Source of the DNA: Zea mays
Lineage: Eukaryota; Streptophyta; Magnoliopsida; Poales; Poaceae
DNA: 64,000 nucleotides
Direction of reading: 5' to 3'
NCBI RefSeq assembly: GCF_902167145.1
Contig: NC_050104.1
Coordinates: 96,235,849 to 96,299,848 of the forward strand
Positions 55,301 to 64,000 of this stretch are shown here, in pieces (the first letter of the stretch is position 1; the number at the start of each line of letters is the position of its first letter). The position numbers and the translations under genes were made by a program. The notes under the pieces are model-generated. The model saw only the letters and a program-made list of their open reading frames with translations. It searched no databases and was not told the origin of the DNA.

Positions 55301-56340
55301 CTCCAACGCGGCATTCGCGTCCGCGCGTATGCAGTGGAGAGGAAACGAGGCGGGAGAAGGCATTGGATTTCCTGGACGGCTTCGGAAAGGAGCGGCGTGG
55401 GAGGTCGCCGTGTGGACGAACAGGCGGTTGGGCTACGTGGGGGTGGCACGGAGGCGGACCAGTGGTCGACGACAGCGAACTCGTTGGCGAGGGAGGTTGG
55501 ACCGAGACGCGCTAGCCGATTCCCTACGCACGGCCCGGCAGCAAGAAGTGGCAAGGGGAGGATGCGGCGCGCGACGAAGTGATGGACCGGGTCTGTGCAT
55601 TTATGTCCCCTAGAGAGCAAGGGAACGACCTTGGCGAGCTCCCAAGCGAGAGAATTGGTCCAGGCACAACCACCCGAGGAAGAAGACCCGACCCGACCGG
55701 TGGGGTCCACACGACAGCGATTCAGCGAGTCATTTGCACGCGCGGACGGATTTCCTCGTCAGGGCTTGTTCGGTTACATGGGATATAATCCCACCATGGA
55801 TTTAATCCGAGTATGGATTAGGTGAATCCATATCTCACACCCAATCCCATGGTGGGATTAAATCCATCAACAAATCCATGTGACTTTCAAAGCTAGTTAT
55901 TCTTTTGATCCATGGATTCTAATGTAAACTTGTGCAATATCTCATGGATTTGTTCCATACCTAATGGGCTATGGATAGAATCCATGTCTTCCATAGTTTA
56001 AAAAATTCCCAAACCTTTGGGTTATATTTCATGATGGGTTTAACCGAATAAAAAAAATTAAGTAGTCATGGATTATTTTGGGGCATGGATTGAGGCATGG
56101 ATTTAATTCCAATCCATGCTAATCCAGAGCGGGATTGGTGTAAACGAACAAAGCCTCAACGGTAGAGGATGGGGTTGGGCTGCGCTGTGTAAGGGGGATG
56201 GGATGGGTTGGTTTTGGCCCAGACGTAGGTCTGCTCCTTCCCTTTTTTTCTTTTCAGTTTTCTATTTGAAATTTATAATTTCACACAAGATTCTAATTTA
56301 GGATTTGAGTTCAAATGCACATACAAAAATTCAGCATGAA
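52371..56340 (+). repeat. LTR-like block B, 3'-truncated, inside Sirevirus 3
   Basis: Starts TGTCACACCCGG at 52371, a typical long maize gypsy LTR start. It shares its middle with block A (11940-12945) and block C, then has a GC-rich part and the MITE 55762-56155. The last bases (...TTCAGCATGAA) resemble an internal point of block D near 48765 and are not an LTR end, so the right side is cut off. No coding domain is seen. Confidence 0.55.
55762..56155. mobile_element. Harbinger-like MITE, 394 bp, TSD TCA
   Basis: Ends GGGCTTGTTCGGTTAC and, inverted, GGCTTTGTTCGTTTAC (13 of 16 bases agree), flanked by TCA at 55759-55761 and 56156-56158. The inside is rich in inverted ATGGATT(T/A)AATCC words that can fold. 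There is no transposase. The three-base duplication and the TIR fit PIF/Harbinger, though TCA is not the usual TTA/TAA. Confidence 0.78.
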
Positions 56341-59300
56341 ATGCGAATTGCACTCTCAGTGTCACATAGGAGAGGGACTTTGCTCAATTTGTAGCCATAG
56401 TCCCTGAGGGTTTGCCTCATCCAAAGTAACTGCGCACTTCAATGGCCTGCGGCAATGTACTCGGCTTCGGCGGTGGAAAGAGCTACGGAGTTTTGTTTCT
56501 TTGAAGCCCACGACACCAGGGATCTTCCAAGAAACTGACAAGTCTCTGATGTGCTCTTCCTATCAATTTACACCCTATCAAATCGGCATCGGAATATCCT
56601 ATTAAATCAAAAGTGGATCCCTTGGGGTACCAAAGCCCAAACTAAGGAGTGTAAACTAAGTATCTCATGATTCTTTTCATGGCCCTAAGGTGAACTTCCT
56701 TAGGATTTGCCTAGAACCTTGCACACATGCATATACAGAAAGCATAATATCCGGTCGAGATGCACATAAATAGAGTAAAGATCGTATCATTGACCGGTAT
56801 ACCTTTTGATCTACGGATTTACCTCCCGTGTCGAGGTCGAGATGCCCATTGGTTCCCATGGGTGTCTTGATGGGTTTGCCATCCTTCATTCCAAACTTCT
56901 TAAATATGTCTTGAATGTACTTTGTTTGGCTAATGAAGGTGCCATCTTGGAGTTGCTTGATTTGAAATCCTAGGAAATACTTCAACTCCCCCATCATAGA
57001 CATCTCGAATTTCTGTATCATGATCCTACTAAAGTCTTCACAAGTTGACTTGTTAGTAGACCCAAATATAATATCATCAACATAAATTTGGCATACAAAC
57101 AAGTCTTTTGCAACAGTTTTAGTAATGAGAGTAGGATCGACTTTACCGACTTTGAAACCATTAGTGATAAGAAAATCTCGCACGCATTCATACCATGCTC
57201 TTGGGGCCTGCTTGAGCCCATAAAGCGCCTTTGAGAGTTTATAAACATGGTTAGGGTACTCACTGTCTTCAAAGCCGGGAGGTTGCTCAACATAGACCTC
57301 TTCCTTGATGGGTCCATTGAGGAAGGCACTTTTCACGTCCATTTGATAAAGGTTGAAGCCATGGTAAGTAGCATAGGCAAGTAATATACGAATTGACTCA
57401 AGCCTAGCTACAGGTGCATAAGTTTCATCAAAGTCCAAACCTTCGACTTGTGAATAACCTTTGGCCACAAGTCGGGCTTTGTTCCTTGTCACCACACCAT
57501 GTTCATCTTGCTTGTTGCGGAATACCCACTTGGTACCTACAACATTTTGATTAGGACGTGGAACTAAATGCCATACCTCATTCCTCGTGAAGTTGTTGAG
57601 CTCCTCTTGCATAGCCAGCACCCAATCTAGATCTCTTAGTTCATCCTCTACCCTGTATGGCTCAATAGAGGAAACAAAAGAGTAATGTTCACAGAAATGA
57701 GCAACTCTAGATCTAGTAGTTACCCCCTTATGAATGTCACCAAGGATGGAGTTGACGTGGTGATCTCGTTGAATTGCTTGGTGGACTCTTGGGTGTGGCG
57801 GTCTTTGACCCCAAATTTCTTGATCATCTTCATCTCCCCCTTGATCCATGTCCCCCTCTTGAGGTGGCTCATCCTATTGATTTTCATCCTCCTCATCTTG
57901 AGCCTGTTCCTCATCTTGGGTAGGTGGAGATGCTTGATTGGAAGATGACGATTGATCTTGTGCTTGTGTGGGCTCTTCGGATTTCTTAGGACACACATCT
58001 CTAATGGACATGTTCCTTAGCACGACGCATGGAGCCTCTTCATCATCTAATTCATCAAGATCAACTTGCTCCACTTGGGAGCCATTAGTTTCATCAAAAA
58101 CAATGTCACAAGAAACCTCAACCAATCTAGTGGATTTGTTGAAGACTCTATATGCCCTTGTGTTTGAGTCATAACCAAGTAAAAAGCCTTCTACAGCTTT
58201 AGGAGCAAATTTAGATTTTCTACCTCTTTTAACAAGAATAAAGCATTTACTCCCAAAGACTCTAAAATATGAAACATTGGGCTTTTTACCAGTGAGGAGT
58301 TCATATAATGTCTTCTTGAGGATTCTGTGAAGATATAACCGGTTGATGGAGTAGCAGGCGGTGTTAATCGCCTCAGCCCAAAACAGGTCCGGTGTCTTGT
58401 ACTCATCAAGCATGGTTCTTGCCATGTCCAGTAGAGTTCTATTCTTCCTTTCCACTACACCATTTTGTTGAGGTGTGTAGGGAGAAGAGAACTCATGCTT
58501 GATGCCCTCTTCCTCAAGAAAACCTTCAATTTGTGAATTCTTGAACTCCGTCCCATTATCGCTTCATATCTTTTTGATCCTTAATCCGAACTCGTTTTAA
58601 GCCCGCCTTAAGAATCCTTTTAAGGTCTCTTGCGTTTGTGATTTTTCCTGCAAAAAGAACACCCAAGTGAAGCGAGAATAATCATCCACAATTACTAGAC
58701 AGTACTTACTCCCGCTGATGCTTATGTAAGTGATCGGGCCAAATAGATTCATGTGGAGTAGCTCGAGTGGCCTGTCAATCGTCATTATGCTCTTGTGTGG
58801 ATGATGAACTCCAACCTGCTTTCCTGCTTGACATGCACTACAAATCCTGTCTTTCTCAAAATGAACATTTGTTAGTCCTAAAATGTGCTCTCCCTTTAGA
58901 AGCTTTTGAAGATTCTTCATTCCAACATGGGCAAGTCGGCGATGCCAGAGCCAGCCCATATTAGTCTTAGCAATTAAACAAGTGTCTAGTTCAGCTTGAT
59001 TATCATTAAAATCCACTAAATATAGCTGACCATCTAACACTCCCTTAAATGCTATTGAATCATTACTTCTTCTAAAGATAGTAACACCTATATCAGTGAA
59101 TAAACAGTTGTAGCCCATTTTACACAATTGAGAAACAGAAAGCAAATTGTAATATAAAGAATCTACAAGAAAAACATTGGAAATAGAATGGTCAGGAGAT
59201 ATAGCAATTTTACCCAAACCTTTGACCGAACCTTGATTTCCATCCCCGAATGTGATAGCTCATTGGGGATCTTCATTTTTCTCATAAGAGGCGAACATTC

Positions 59301-59369
59301 TCTTCTCCCTGTCATGTGGTTTGTGCACCCGCTATCGATTATCCAACTTGAACCACCGGATGCATAAAC
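56341..59369 (-). pseudogene. Sirevirus 3 pol, right fragment: protease to RNase H start (broken)
   Basis: Begins with the protease motif IIDSGCTNHM near 59330. A frameshift lies near 59307 and a TGA near 59262. The frame 59217-58597 has the integrase zinc region, but the first catalytic Asp is replaced: the text reads HMNLFGP where Sireviruses 1 and 2 have HMDLFG. Stops follow at the end of that frame (TAA near 58597) and near 58565 (TGA), then 58455-57874 is open. After a further stop the RT is open from 57849, with YVDD near 57085. A frameshift near 56735 ends the frame in RNase H. The fragment stops at 56341 against block B. Confidence 0.87.
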
Positions 59370-59438
59370 CTACAAAACAATTTCGGGCCTTGTTCTTAGG
59401 TAGCCAAACGGTCTTGGGTCCTTTCACATTAAAAACAA

Positions 59439-61889
59439 CTACCTTGGGTACCCAAACACAAGTTTTGGAGCTCTTGTGTTTGCCCCAACATATTTGGCAA
59501 CTACTTTGCCTGATTTGTTAGTTAAAACATATGAAGCATCAAAAGTATTAAAAGAAGCATTATGCTTATTTGATGCCGCAGGAGTTTTCTTTCTAGGCAA
59601 TTTAACATGAGTGGTATGCCTAGAGCTAGAAGTCCCATTTTTATACATGAATGCATGACGAGAAATATTGTGAGGTTTCCTAGCATGAATCTTCCTAATC
59701 TTGTGCTCAGGATAGTTTGCAGGATATAAAATGTAACCCTCATTATCCTGAACCATGGGTGCTTTGCCCTTAACAAAATTGGACAGTTTCTTAGGGGCAT
59801 TAAGCTTGACATTGCTTCCCTGTTGGAAACCAATGCCATCCTTAATGCCAGGGCATCTCCCATTATAAAGCATGCTACGAGCAAATTTAAAATTTTCATT
59901 TTCGAGCTCATGATCGGCAATTTTAGCATCTAATTTAGCTATATGATCATTTTGTTGTTTAATTATGGCAAGTTGATCATCAATAGCTTCAACATTTATA
60001 TCTCTACATCTAGTGCAAGTGGAAACATGCTCGACAGTAGATGTAGATGGTTTACAATCATTTAATTCTTCTATCTTAGCATTTAATATGGCATTCTCAT
60101 TTCTAAGACAGGAAATGGAATCATTGCAAACATTCAATTCTTTACTTTAGAAATTAAACTAGCATTTTTATTTATAAGACTAGAAATTGAATCATGACAA
60201 ACGCTAAGCTCCTTAGTTAAGTTTTCACATTTTTCTACTTCCTAAGCATAAGCATTTTTCAGTTTAAATTTTTTTGTTTTCTTTAATGAGGAAGTCCTCT
60301 TGGCTTTCCAAGAGTTCATCCTTCTCATTAATGGTTTCTATTAATTCATTTAATTTTTCATTTTGGTCCATGCTAAGGTTGGCAAAGAGAGACATTAAAT
60401 TATCTTCATCATCACTAGAGTTACCCTCATCACTAGATGTTGTATATTTAGAGGTGGCTCTAGAGTGTACCTTCTTCTTCTTGTCGTCCTTAGCCATGAG
60501 ACACTTGTAGCCGACGTTGGGGAAGAGGAGGCCTTTGTTGACGGTGATGTTGGCGGCGTCCTCGTCGGAGGAGGATGAGTCGGTGGAGCTCTCGTCGGAG
60601 TTCCATTCCCGACATATGTGGGCATCGCCGCCCTTCTTCTTGTAGTACCTCTCCTTCTCCTTCTTCTTCTTATTCCCCTTCTTGTCTTCATCTCTGTCAC
60701 TTTCACTAGACATTGGACATTTAGCAATAAAGTGACCAGACTTACCACACCGGTAGCACACCTTTTTGGTGCGGGACTTGTAGTCCTTCCCCCTCCTTTG
60801 CTTGAGGATTTGGCGGAAGCTCTTGATGATGAGCACCATTTCCTCGTTGTCGAGCTTGGAGGCGTCGATTGGAAGCCTACTTGGTGTAGTCTCCTTCTTC
60901 TCTTCTTCCGTCGCTTTGAATGCGACGGGTTGCACCTCGGGTGTGGAGGTGGCGCCTTGCTCCAAGTTGACAATGTGTTTGGAGTCTTTGATCATAAGTT
61001 CAAAGCTCACAAACTTACCAATAACTTCCTCGGGAGACATTAGTTTATATCTAGGATCCCCACGAATTAATTCCACTTGAGTAGGATTGCGAAAAACAAG
61101 AGATCTTAGAATAACCTTGACCATTTCATGGTCATCCCACTTGGTGCTCCCAAGGTTGTGCACTTGGTTGACCATCGTCTTGAACCGGTTGTACATGGCT
61201 TGCGGCTCTTCCCCTTTGTTGAGGATGAATCGACCGAGTTCTCCCTCGATCGTTTCGCACTTAGTGATCTTGGTCACCTCGTCCCCTTCATGCGCGGTTT
61301 TAAGGACGTCCCAAATTTCTTTGGCGCTCTTTAACCCTTGCACTTTGTTATACTCCTCTCGACACAAGGAGGCGAAGAGTATAGACGTGGCTTGAGAGTT
61401 AAAGTGCCTAATTTGGGCGGCCTCATCCAAGTCATAGTCTTTGTCCCCCACCTTAGGTACCTGCGCTCCATACTCAACAATATCCCAAATACTTTCGTGG
61501 AGTGAGGTTAGATGGTGCCTCATTTTATCACTCCACATACCATAATCTTCACCATCAAAATATGGTGGTTTGCCTAGGGGTACGAAAAGTAATGGAGCAC
61601 GTTTTGAAATACGGGGATAGCGTAGGGGCATCTTACTATACTTCTTGCACTCATGGTGCTTAGAAGTGATGGATGACTCGAAGCTTGATGTGGAGTGTGA
61701 CGAGGAGTCGGTCTCGTAGTAGACCACCTTCTTCATCTTCTTTTTCTTGTCACCTCTCCGATGCGACTTGATGGAGGAAGAGGATTCCTCCTTGTTCTTG
61801 TTGCCGGACTCCCTTGAAAGATTCGTCCCCGAGCTTGCGGCCTTTTCGCCGGTCATGATCTCCCTCTTGGCGTGATCTCCAGACATCAC
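59439..61889 (-). pseudogene. Sirevirus 3 gag (frameshifted)
   Basis: Start at ATG 61889 (MMSGDHAK). It has a Ser/Lys-rich N-terminus, gag core (GKPPYFDGEDYGMW, EIWDVLKTAHEG), a CCHC zinc knuckle near 60760-60720 (C-x2-C-x4-H-x4-C), an acidic stretch and a coiled coil. A frameshift in an A run near 60265 ends the first frame. Another frame is open from 60137 to 59439, where a second frameshift near 59485 puts the last residues out of register. Close to the Sirevirus 1 gag in sequence. Confidence 0.87.
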
Positions 61890-61923
61890 TTTTCGAGTTG
61901 GTTAGACTCTTAATGAAGCACTA

Positions 61924-61935
61924 GCTTTGATACCA
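61924..61935 (-). promoter_or_regulatory. Primer-binding site of Sirevirus 3
   Basis: The minus strand reads TGGTATCAAAGC two bases inside the 5' LTR. It is one base off the initiator-Met PBS. Confidence 0.88.
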
Positions 61936-61937
61936 AT

Positions 61938-63133
61938 TGAAAGTCGCCTAGAGGGGGGGTGAATAGGCGAAACCTGAAATTTATAAACTTAAGCACGCAC
62001 TAAGGTCGGGGGTTAGCGTTAGAATTAAATTCAAGTCCAGAAGAGAGGGGAAAACAAATCAAATAAGAATCAAGGCGAGCGAACACGATGATTTGTTTTA
62101 CCGAGGTTCGGTTCCAAAGAACCTAGTCCCCGTTGAGGAGGTCACAAATACCGGGTCTATTTCAACCCTTTCCCTCTCTCAAACAGTCACTTAGACCGAG
62201 TGAGCCTTCTTCATTAATCTCACGGGTCACTAAGACCTCGCAAGGATCACCACACACTTGGTGTCTCTTGCTTCGCTTACAAAGCACTTGAGAATAAGAA
62301 TGGGAAAATAAAAAAGGCCAAGCCAAGCAACAAGAGCAACAATAAACACAAAAACACCCTCTCTCAAGTCCCTAATGGAATTGAGTTGATTTGGAGGCTT
62401 AGAGAGGATTCAATCTATTTGATGTGTCTTGGAGTGGAGTCTTTTGCTCTTGTATTGAATGAGATGTTTGGAATGCTTGGATGGAAATGAATGAGGTGGT
62501 TGGGGGTATTTATAGCCCCCAACCACTTCCATAGCCGTTGGGGAGGCTGCTGGCGATGGGCGCACTAGACAATCCGGTGCGCCACTGGACAGGAACTGTT
62601 CCTAGTCTGGTGCGCCACCACGTCACCCAACCATTAGGGTTTGGAGCTGGTCGACTGTTGGAGGCTTTGTCCTCTTGTGGCACCGGACAGTCCGGTGCCA
62701 CACAGGACAGTCCGGTGCCCCTCTGACTTTCCTGCTTTGACTCTGCCGCGCACTGTTCACTGTTGCAGAAGCTTTTGCAGTCGACCGTTGGCGCAGATAG
62801 TCGTTGCTCTGCTGACTCACCGGACAGTCCGGTGAATTATAGCAGAGCGCGCCCTGGAATTCCCGAGAGTGGCTGGTTTGAAGGTGTACGGCCTGGTGCA
62901 CCGGACACTGTCCGGTGGCACACCGGACAGTCAGGTGCGCCATTCTTTAGCACACTCAAGTCCTTTTGTTCCTTTAAAATTGTGTCCCTAACTTGATTCT
63001 TTTATTGATTTGTGTTGAACCTTATGCACCTGTAATACATGAGTTCTAGATAAACTAGTTAGTTCATGTGTTTGTATTGACTATCAACCACCAAAATTAA
63101 TTATAGGAAATGGTTAACCCTATTTCCCTTTCA
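61938..63133 (-). repeat. 5' LTR of Sirevirus 3 (1196 bp)
   Basis: The plus strand runs from TGAAAGTCGCC to TTTCCCTTTCA. It has a palindrome cluster at 62560-62940. A minus-strand TATAAATA lies at 62507-62514 between GGGGGC and CCCCC. Confidence 0.93.
62507..62514 (-). promoter_or_regulatory. TATA box of Sirevirus 3 5' LTR
   Basis: The minus strand reads TATAAATA in the same GGGGGC...CCCC setting as in Sirevirus 1. Confidence 0.75.
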
Positions 63134-64000
63134 CTAACCATACCCCTTCGCGATGGATGTTTTGCGTAAGAGCCCCTAGCAAATACATGAATCAACCCAC
63201 CGTCCTCTATAGTAGAAAAAGGGTAACAATCAGGTCCTTGGATTTATGATTTTGACCCTATGCTTACATAATATTATGCTCACAGTCCAATCAGTTGTAT
63301 AATTTGTAATAATACACTGAAATTGAATTTCTTATATAAAAATAATTCCAGAATCTCATTTAATTCATAGAAAATTCATTTTAACTCTTTTTTAATCCAT
63401 TTCAGTTGCAATAATTTTGTATTAATATTGTTCATCACCTGATAAATCCGTTTTATCATGAAACATAGATTAAAATTATCCACTTAATTTATTTTATACT
63501 AAGCACTTAAAACTTTGGAAAATCATAACTCTTTAACCGTAACTCTGAATTTAGTGGTTCTCGAACCCCTGATCTCGTTACGATGCGTAGAATATTATTA
63601 TGCAATATGTTCTCATGTTAGGTGTTATGTTAATTTCTCCTGTACCATGTTTGTTTGTATTGATTGCGAGTAGACGAGCAAGCAATTGAGGACCCAGGAA
63701 CTCAGCAGGTGGAAAATACTGAGCGGGAGCTCGTTGAAGGCAAGTTGTGCCCTTGATCACTTCTATTTACCCAATAATGTTCCTATTAATCATTATGATG
63801 TGCATATGTTAATTTTGATGGAAACCAATAGATCACCCCATTTTGACTATCTTTTTACCTTGTTTACCATTGAACTTTTGGGTAGTACCTGTTATTGCTT
63901 TATGTGGTTTGGGTGTTAAGATACACATTATTCATGATCATTCTTTTATTATAAATGAGTTGTTTACTGTTCATGACAAGATCATTATGTTAATTGGAAC
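63134..64000 (-). repeat. LTR-like block C, inverted copy of block A
   Basis: The reverse complement of 63139-64000 aligns with 12090-12945: GTTCCAATTAACA...GATCTT(G/A)TCATGAACA at one end and a GGGTTGAT(T/A)CAT...AGGGGCTCTT stretch at the other. No gene is seen. It runs out of the window. Confidence 0.6.

Larger units (their letters stand above)
49812..63133 (-). mobile_element. Sirevirus 3 (Ji/Opie-type), rearranged, flanks CTAAA/CTAAC
   Basis: A minus-strand copia element with 5' LTR 61938-63133 and 3' LTR 49812-51000. The flanking pentamers CTAAA (49807-49811) and CTAAC (63134-63138) differ in one base. Gag is close to that of Sirevirus 1. The inside is split: 49812-52370 and 56341-63133 both contain the same 242-bp RNase H segment, with LTR block B between them. 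The two parts may be one rearranged element or halves of two elements. Confidence 0.8.

Noticed and set aside
55013..55713. 189-codon frame with Arg-rich product and overlapping antisense frames
   Set aside because: Lies inside LTR-like block B. No domain or splice support.
1..64000. Bacterial, plasmid or phage origin
   Set aside because: LTR pairs, tRNA-primed retroelements, Tourist-like MITEs and inferred GT-AG introns all point to a plant nuclear genome. No operons or ribosome-binding sites are seen.
1..64000. Knob or centromere satellite arrays
   Set aside because: No long array with a period near 156, 180 or 350 bp is visible. The tandem repeats present are short and lie inside transposons or the LTR-like blocks.

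Overview
The window reads as intergenic DNA of a large grass genome, most likely maize (Zea mays) or a close relative. It is built almost entirely of nested LTR retrotransposons. The evidence is LTR pairs with 5-bp target-site duplications (TSDs), primer-binding sites (PBS) matching plant tRNAs, three Sirevirus (Ty1/copia) elements with LTRs rich in CACCGGAC/GTCCGGTG palindromes, a Huck-like Ty3/gypsy element, and Tourist-like MITEs. I see no host protein-coding gene, tRNA, rRNA or CRISPR array. Family names are given from memory of maize repeats; no database search was run.

Layout. (1) 1-11909: a Huck-like gypsy element on the minus strand, cut by the window start, with a 1548-bp 5' LTR and a gag-pol reading frame broken by three stops and two frameshifts. 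(2) 11910-12948: a non-coding LTR-like block (A). Other copies of it lie at 52371-56340 (B) and, inverted, at 63134-64000 (C). (3) 12949-42551: a second LTR-like host block (X), split by three insertions: Sirevirus 1 (13677-22797, TSD GTAAG), a gypsy solo LTR (23504-24187, TSD CAAGG) and Sirevirus 2 (25578-41624, TSD ACAGC). Sirevirus 2 is itself interrupted by a young 6.9-kb gypsy element (29550-36495, TSD GCCAT). (4) 42552-49811: more LTR-like non-coding DNA with a GAAC/GATC low-complexity array and a Tourist-like MITE (46298-46839). (5) 49812-63133: Sirevirus 3 on the minus strand, a rearranged copy. A truncated LTR block (52371-56340, holding a second MITE) lies between two overlapping pieces of its RNase H region. 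(6) 63134-64000: block C.

The most interesting object is the young gypsy element at 29550-36495. Its two 407-bp LTRs read as identical, its TSD is perfect, its gag is intact and it has no pol. On the opposite strand it carries a long open gene, which I model as three exons (about 1009 residues). That gene has its own TATA box, two GT-AG introns of 93 nt, a region resembling the plant 'putative gypsy type transposon' family and a charged coiled-coil C-terminal half. It would depend on enzymes supplied in trans. The three Sireviruses also share a pattern: in each, the two LTRs differ in length mainly by gain or loss of single palindrome units of about 20 bp.
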